22,387 nucleotides of DNA from a virus. Where the stretch lies: positions 1 through 22,387 of the IMG/VR virus record IMGVR_UViG_3300017788_000197; one strand, given 5' to 3'. The position numbers and the translations under genes are program-made. The notes beneath the pieces are model-generated. The model had not been told where the DNA came from. It did not search any database and saw nothing but the letters and a program-made list of their open reading frames with translations. How positions within the stretch are numbered: position 1 is the first letter of the stretch; each line of letters opens with the position of its first letter. This document shows positions 18,525 through 22,387 of the stretch, in pieces.

Positions 18525-18565
18525 ATACATGCTAGTGTTTTCTAGCGATTTCAAAGGAGAAGTAA

Positions 18566-19012
18566 ATGATGAAGTATCTTTCTGCACTTGCGGGCGCCAT
18601 GATGGCAACCACCGCTATGGCTGGTGATCTTTATGTTGCTGGTAGCGTTGGAACACATGCTACTGGATCAGGTGATGCTGTTGTTGGCGTTGCTCTTGGC
18701 ATGGAGACACACAAGAATCTGCGCGTCGAGGCTGCATATGAATATGATGTAGCAAACAAGGGTAACAGGCTTTTTGCTCATGCTCTTCCTCAGACTCAGA
18801 TTCCAGGCACTGCTCTGACACCATATGTTCTTGTTGGTGTTGGTGTTGATCTTGAGTCACTTGATTCAAGATCAATGTATGCTCTTGGTGGCGGCGTTCG
18901 CGTCGAGTTGACCAAGTCAACTGATCTTGATCTTCGTTATCGTCGTGTTGATAATACCGATAACACAGACAAGCGTGAAGTCGTTTCTGCAGGCATTAGC
19001 GTAAAGTTCTGA
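18566..19012 (+). CDS. Small outer-membrane beta-barrel protein
   Basis: A 148-residue protein. MMKYLSALAGAMMATTAMA is a signal peptide, cleaved before GD. The ~129-residue mature part alternates hydrophobic and polar residues in short strands separated by turns (DLYVAGSVGTH, LRVEAAYEYDV, LTPYVLVGVGVDL, LDLRYRRVD) and ends in VKF, the terminal aromatic used for barrel insertion. Size fits an OmpX/OmpA-barrel-like or lambda Lom-like protein. AAAGGAGA lies five bases before the ATG, with its own promoter and terminator, so it should be strongly and separately expressed. It may alter the host surface, for instance to exclude other phages; that is inference. Confidence 0.8.
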   Translation: MMKYLSALAGAMMATTAMAGDLYVAGSVGTHATGSGDAVVGVALGMETHKNLRVEAAYEYDVANKGNRLFAHALPQTQIPGTALTPYVLVGVGVDLESLDSRSMYALGGGVRVELTKSTDLDLRYRRVDNTDNTDKREVVSAGISVKF

Positions 19013-19019
19013 TTTGGTG

Positions 19020-19053
19020 AGGTGACATGGGTAATCCATGTCACCTTTTTTTT
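19020..19053 (+). terminator. Intrinsic terminator
   Basis: AGGTGACATG (19020-19029), loop GGTAATC, CATGTCACCT (19037-19046), then a run of Ts. A perfect ten-base stem that ends the outer-membrane protein unit and touches the next start codon. Confidence 0.95.
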
Positions 19054-19887
19054 ATGCGAAATTTAATATATCAAGTAAACATAATTCAAGGTGAGGATAC
19101 ATATGCTGATTGTATAAAATCAGTTGCAGCATATTGTAAAAAATATAATATTGAGCATATTGTTCAAACTGAACCTCTGTTAAAAATAAAACCAAAAACA
19201 AATTATAGAAATCGAAAATATTTTGAATACGACGAGAAGATAAGAAAATATCATAGATTTCATACAGTGCATGTTCCGTATCTGTTGATATACGAGAAAG
19301 AAAATGCATTTGATTTACTTCATAGTTATGACAATATTTGTATTTTGGATAGAGATATCTTGATACGTCATTTTGCTCCAAATATTTTTGATGAAATAGA
19401 AGACTATGAATTTGCCGGAGTATTAGAAAATGATATTCCTGTTTTGCCAGGAAAGATAAGTGATTTTTTTTCTCGATCAAGAAAAAGATTAAGCATTCAA
19501 CAGTTTTATCCATTAAAAGATGAGGCTGATTTCAAGTGGACAATGAATGGCGCATCATATTATAACTGTGGAATGATGCTGCTATCTAACAAGATAAAAA
19601 AACACTTTGAAAAAGAAAATGCTAGACACTTTTTAGATAGAAAAGAATTTGAAAGATTCATAGAGGGTGAAAATTCTTGGTATCTAAGTACCGAACAAAC
19701 CCTCATCAATTTTTGGTTAAGAAAATATAAGATTAAAACAAAAGACTTGAGTTGGAAATGGAATGCACTCTATGGAATTCTAGATATGAAAACCATAAAC
19801 GAAGCATTTTTTGTGCATTTTTTTCAGGACATGAAATACTTGCCTGGTAAAAACATATATGAATCGGAATTAAAAGATCTAAAATGA
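19054..19887 (+). CDS. Glycosyltransferase-like protein (GT-A fold, GT8-like), first of a pair
   Basis: A 277-residue protein. YDNICILDRDILIR carries a DxD-type metal/sugar-nucleotide motif (D99-R-D101) after a hydrophobic strand, and later ASYYNCGMMLLSN, TEQTLINFWLRK and FFVHFFQDMK match, in order, the acceptor, helix and HxxG-like regions of GT8-type transferases. The start at 19054 (MRNLIYQ) is chosen because the paralogue at 19884 starts MKNLIYQ; an upstream frame from 19027 would run through the terminator. No ribosome site is visible in the T-run before it. It ends in ATGA overlap with the paralogue. Strongly A/T-rich. Confidence 0.65.
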   Translation: MRNLIYQVNIIQGEDTYADCIKSVAAYCKKYNIEHIVQTEPLLKIKPKTNYRNRKYFEYDEKIRKYHRFHTVHVPYLLIYEKENAFDLLHSYDNICILDRDILIRHFAPNIFDEIEDYEFAGVLENDIPVLPGKISDFFSRSRKRLSIQQFYPLKDEADFKWTMNGASYYNCGMMLLSNKIKKHFEKENARHFLDRKEFERFIEGENSWYLSTEQTLINFWLRKYKIKTKDLSWKWNALYGILDMKTINEAFFVHFFQDMKYLPGKNIYESELKDLK

Positions 19888-20957
19888 AAAATTTAATATA
19901 TCAATACAATTTTGACAACGACAATATAGTAACTGATTATTGTATTGGTAGCGTTAAAAAATATTGTGCAAGACATGAAATTGATTACTTTTGTCAGAAA
20001 GATCCAATTTTATATGTAAAGGAAAAGGAATCAAACTCAAATGACACCGGCCGGGCGGCGTGGAGGCCGCCGGAAAGAGGATTCATAGCCGAATTTGAGA
20101 AATTCAATTGCTTTTCAATGATTGATTACGATAACGTTTGCTTTATTGATTCAAATGTTTTTATGAAAAGCGAATCCGAAAATATTTTTGACACTATAAA
20201 AAATATACCAGATTATGAGATTGGTATGGTCCATGTTTTTGATCAACCATACGTTAATCGGAAAAATATAAAATACTTTGTGTCAAAAATTGTAAATAAT
20301 TATCTTGGATTAAGAGATGATGTTTTTCTACCCATAAAAAAAATTCATGACTCAAGCATCATTGACATTGCGTTGGATGATGTTTTTGTCTTTAGTAAAA
20401 AAACCATGAAAAAATATTTTGAAAATGTCAAAATTTATGATTGGATTAGGCAGGAAGATTTTGTAAAGTTTACTAAACTTTTGACATATGGAAACGCATC
20501 AACACAAGTAATGTTAAACTATTGGTGTTGGAAAAATAACATACATATAAATCGTTTGAATTGGAATTGGAATCTAAATTTCATAGAAAAAAATGTTGAA
20601 CAAGCAATAGAACATTCAGATAAAGCATATTTTTTTAGTTTTAAGTCAAAAATGGAATCTCGCGACTTTGGTTATCATTTGGCAACAAATATCGACACAG
20701 GACAAAATGAGCATAACAACAACTTTACAACACGACTAACCTTTTTAAGAAATCTAATAGAGAGCATTGACAAGCCATCAAAAAAAGAAATGGACAATTT
20801 GAAATTTTCACATGAAACAATCGAGAAGATAAAACAAAAAGCAATCTCAATTGCAAACGTGCATGATGAAAATGCAAGTTTTCAATCTAGTGATGTTGGA
20901 TTCATAATTCATCAACTACTAAAAGTAATTCGTCAATTACAAAGAGAAAATATATGA
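19884..20957 (+). CDS. Glycosyltransferase-like paralogue, 357 residues
   Basis: Starts MKNLIYQYNFDNDNIVTDYC and follows the upstream protein through YDNVCFIDSNVFM, where the DxD has become D-S-N (89-91), and STQVMLNYWCWKNNIHINRLNWNWN. The weakened DxD suggests an altered or lost metal site. About 60 extra residues at the C-terminus are helical and Lys/Glu-rich. A 27-base stretch at 20047-20073 encoding parts of TGRAAWRPPE is almost pure G+C in an otherwise A/T-rich gene. It is coupled to both neighbours by ATGA overlaps. Confidence 0.55.
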   Translation: MKNLIYQYNFDNDNIVTDYCIGSVKKYCARHEIDYFCQKDPILYVKEKESNSNDTGRAAWRPPERGFIAEFEKFNCFSMIDYDNVCFIDSNVFMKSESENIFDTIKNIPDYEIGMVHVFDQPYVNRKNIKYFVSKIVNNYLGLRDDVFLPIKKIHDSSIIDIALDDVFVFSKKTMKKYFENVKIYDWIRQEDFVKFTKLLTYGNASTQVMLNYWCWKNNIHINRLNWNWNLNFIEKNVEQAIEHSDKAYFFSFKSKMESRDFGYHLATNIDTGQNEHNNNFTTRLTFLRNLIESIDKPSKKEMDNLKFSHETIEKIKQKAISIANVHDENASFQSSDVGFIIHQLLKVIRQLQRENI

Positions 20958-21895
20958 AAGGGTATTTAACTCTTGCACATTCCGAAAATGAACAAGAGCC
21001 TGGAGGTAGTTTAGTACATCAGATCTCATGGAGAAATATTGAATATCTAAAAAAACTGGAAGGAAGACATTCAGTAGCAGGACTAATACGAGACTACAAA
21101 AAAGTAGACTACATACAAATGGCCTACTTGCAATGTCTTAGTCAAAAGATAAACAATCCCGAGTATCCTTTTGCTGTTATTACTGATGGGAATAGTTTTG
21201 ATAGACAACCTAAAAAAATACAGGATGCCTTTGATAAGGTAATCTTTCTTGAAAAAAACAGGACTATAGACAAAAAAAGAATAGACTGGCAACTATATGA
21301 TCTAACTCCCTTTGACGAAACAATTAAAGCTGAATCGGACTTGATTTACACGACGAACATGAAAGATTGGTGGAATGTTCTTACCCAGTATGATGTTGCA
21401 TTTGGTATGGGTGCACGAGATTACACAGGTAATCTTTCAAAAGTTAGAAAATATAGAAAAGAGTTTGATGAAGCATTTGTTCCTGATGTTTATACGGGTT
21501 TGATGTTTTGGAAAAAAACAGAAAGAGCCAAAAACTATTTTGATCTTACAAGAAAAATATACCAAAATTGGGATAGCATACAGAAAAAATTAAATACAAG
21601 AGATCCATGTAGCAATGATTTTGTTTTTGGTCTTGCTGCCAAGATGTTTCCAGATGCGACAAATCATATAGATTTTTTCAATCTTGTTCACATGAAACCT
21701 GCAATTAATCACATACAAGAACACGAAAAATGGTTTGAAAAATTTTCATGTGTGATTAATCCACCAGACATAGTGATCAACAACATAAAACAAAAATATC
21801 CTATTCACTATTTTGAAAAAGATTGGATTACAGATGAATTGATAGAAAAATATGAGACATCACTATCATTGAAAAAGATTTCTATCCTTACTTAA
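20954..21895 (+). CDS. Glycosyltransferase-like protein of a phage-common family
   Basis: A 313-residue protein: MKGYLTLAHSENEQEP, VDYIQMAYLQCLSQKIN, FAVITDGNSFDRQPK, YDLTPFDETIKAESDLIY and VYTGLMFWKK. This pattern recalls a family frequent in large aquatic phages and bacterial surface-sugar loci, with LTPFDETIK as its clearest signature; I place it among GT-A-like proteins from memory. ETIKAESD could hold the acidic metal-binding residues. Together with the two genes upstream it may modify phage or host surface sugars. It overlaps the convergent gene end by 30 bases. Confidence 0.55.
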   Translation: MKGYLTLAHSENEQEPGGSLVHQISWRNIEYLKKLEGRHSVAGLIRDYKKVDYIQMAYLQCLSQKINNPEYPFAVITDGNSFDRQPKKIQDAFDKVIFLEKNRTIDKKRIDWQLYDLTPFDETIKAESDLIYTTNMKDWWNVLTQYDVAFGMGARDYTGNLSKVRKYRKEFDEAFVPDVYTGLMFWKKTERAKNYFDLTRKIYQNWDSIQKKLNTRDPCSNDFVFGLAAKMFPDATNHIDFFNLVHMKPAINHIQEHEKWFEKFSCVINPPDIVINNIKQKYPIHYFEKDWITDELIEKYETSLSLKKISILT

Positions 21896-22387
21896 CCAAA
21901 TGTTATCCAATTCAACAAAATCATTTATCTTATTTACAAACAAAGAATTTTTTTGTGCAAATAGCATACCTTCATTCGCACCCATCCAAATCATGTCATC
22001 CCATGAGTTGATCCATTTGCTAATTCTAGAATAATCTTTTCTAAAATTATATGTGGGAACTGAATATATTTTAACAACCTCACGAAAAGCCGATCTCCAT
22101 TTGTGTTTAGGACTAGACATTCGTATTTCACTAACTATCTCAGTATTTGTCATCACGTAGTGAACGACATTTTTGTTTAAAGTTGTTTTTTTTAAACTAA
22201 CTTTTATCATATTGTCGCCAGGCAAATTGCTAGGCAAATTATGTTCCTCATCCTCTTCATTTTTTTGAAGATATAAACTTTTGTCCCATAACTTTATGCT
22301 AGCATTTCCAGAAGCATCTTTAATAAAAGGATTCCAGGTTCTCCAGAATTGAATGTGTTTAGATGTTCCTTTTACTTCAGGAATCGG
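21866..22387 (-). CDS. Unknown protein, C-terminal part, runs off the right edge
   Basis: The minus-strand frame is open to the window end, so the start lies outside. Visible residues include HIQFWRTWNPFIKDASGN, IKLWDKSLYL, HKWRSAFREVVKI and DDMIWMGANEGMLFAQKN. The order W...NP...KLW...AFRE..K...W..GA..G resembles the C-terminal part of glycosyltransferase-like proteins of T4-like phages, but this is from memory and not certain. A TTG at 22235-22237 is not a credible start because the frame continues well beyond it. Confidence 0.5.
   Translation of the reverse strand, partial: PIPEVKGTSKHIQFWRTWNPFIKDASGNASIKLWDKSLYLQKNEEDEEHNLPSNLPGDNMIKVSLKKTTLNKNVVHYVMTNTEIVSEIRMSSPKHKWRSAFREVVKIYSVPTYNFRKDYSRISKWINSWDDMIWMGANEGMLFAQKNSLFVNKINDFVELDNIWLSKDRNLFQ

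Noticed and set aside
19027-19053. Upstream start for the first glycosyltransferase-like gene
   Set aside because: The extra nine codons lie inside a perfect terminator hairpin, and the paralogue begins at the position equivalent to 19054.

Overview
This window reads as part of a large tailed-phage genome with a Gram-negative, probably aquatic, host. Evidence for a phage: closely packed and overlapping genes, a 31-gene tRNA array broken up by small cargo genes, HNH and GIY-YIG nuclease genes, T4-type late-promoter motifs (TATAAATA), and a series of strong sigma70 promoters with 16-17 bp spacers. Evidence for a Gram-negative host: an encoded outer-membrane beta-barrel protein and two other proteins with signal peptides. 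I cannot name the phage or host. The Bax-inhibitor-1 and phosphatase genes look alphaproteobacterial, but that is an impression from memory.

Layout. (1) 1-1536: the C-terminal end of a class II (B12-dependent) ribonucleotide reductase, a small zinc-ribbon protein, a short unknown protein and a GIY-YIG nuclease. (2) 1533-7001: a strongly A/T-rich, tightly coupled run. It holds two tandem PP-loop ATPase paralogues (the first broken by a one-base frameshift at 2229-2231), a TctA-family membrane transporter, a TctC/Bug-like periplasmic binding protein, a 2-oxoglutarate/Fe(II) oxygenase and a 67-residue stump of a family 5 solute-binding protein. (3) 7039-9466: a NUDIX hydrolase, an unknown protein coupled to an IscU scaffold and an A-type Fe-S carrier, and two small unknown proteins ending at an intrinsic terminator. 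(4) 9531-10499: three short promoter-headed units (a protein phosphatase, a 47-residue protein, a 29-codon ORF plus hairpins and a terminator).

(5) 10501-17758: the tRNA array. It reads anticodons for every amino acid except Phe and has at least five plus-strand promoters. Protein genes are inserted in it: a T5orf172-type nuclease (minus), two unknown proteins, an HNH nuclease, and a minus-strand pair made of an APS kinase/nucleotidyltransferase fusion and a sulfotransferase, which together suggest PAPS synthesis and sulfation. Between the tRNAs lie several long, strongly self-complementary spacers and two tRNA-like structures that are not ordinary tRNAs. All three leucine-anticodon tRNAs lack the long variable arm, while a UAU-anticodon tRNA has one.

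(6) 17759-22387: a Bax-inhibitor-1 membrane protein behind a late promoter, an outer-membrane beta-barrel protein with its own promoter and a perfect terminator, three translationally coupled glycosyltransferase-like genes, and the end of a convergent minus-strand gene.

The overall theme is host-cell modification: nutrient-uptake parts, Fe-S assembly, sulfation and sugar transfer, envelope proteins, and a translation kit that nearly replaces the host tRNA set. The least explained parts are the structured spacers and aberrant tRNAs, the TctA/TctC pair and the PP-loop pair.
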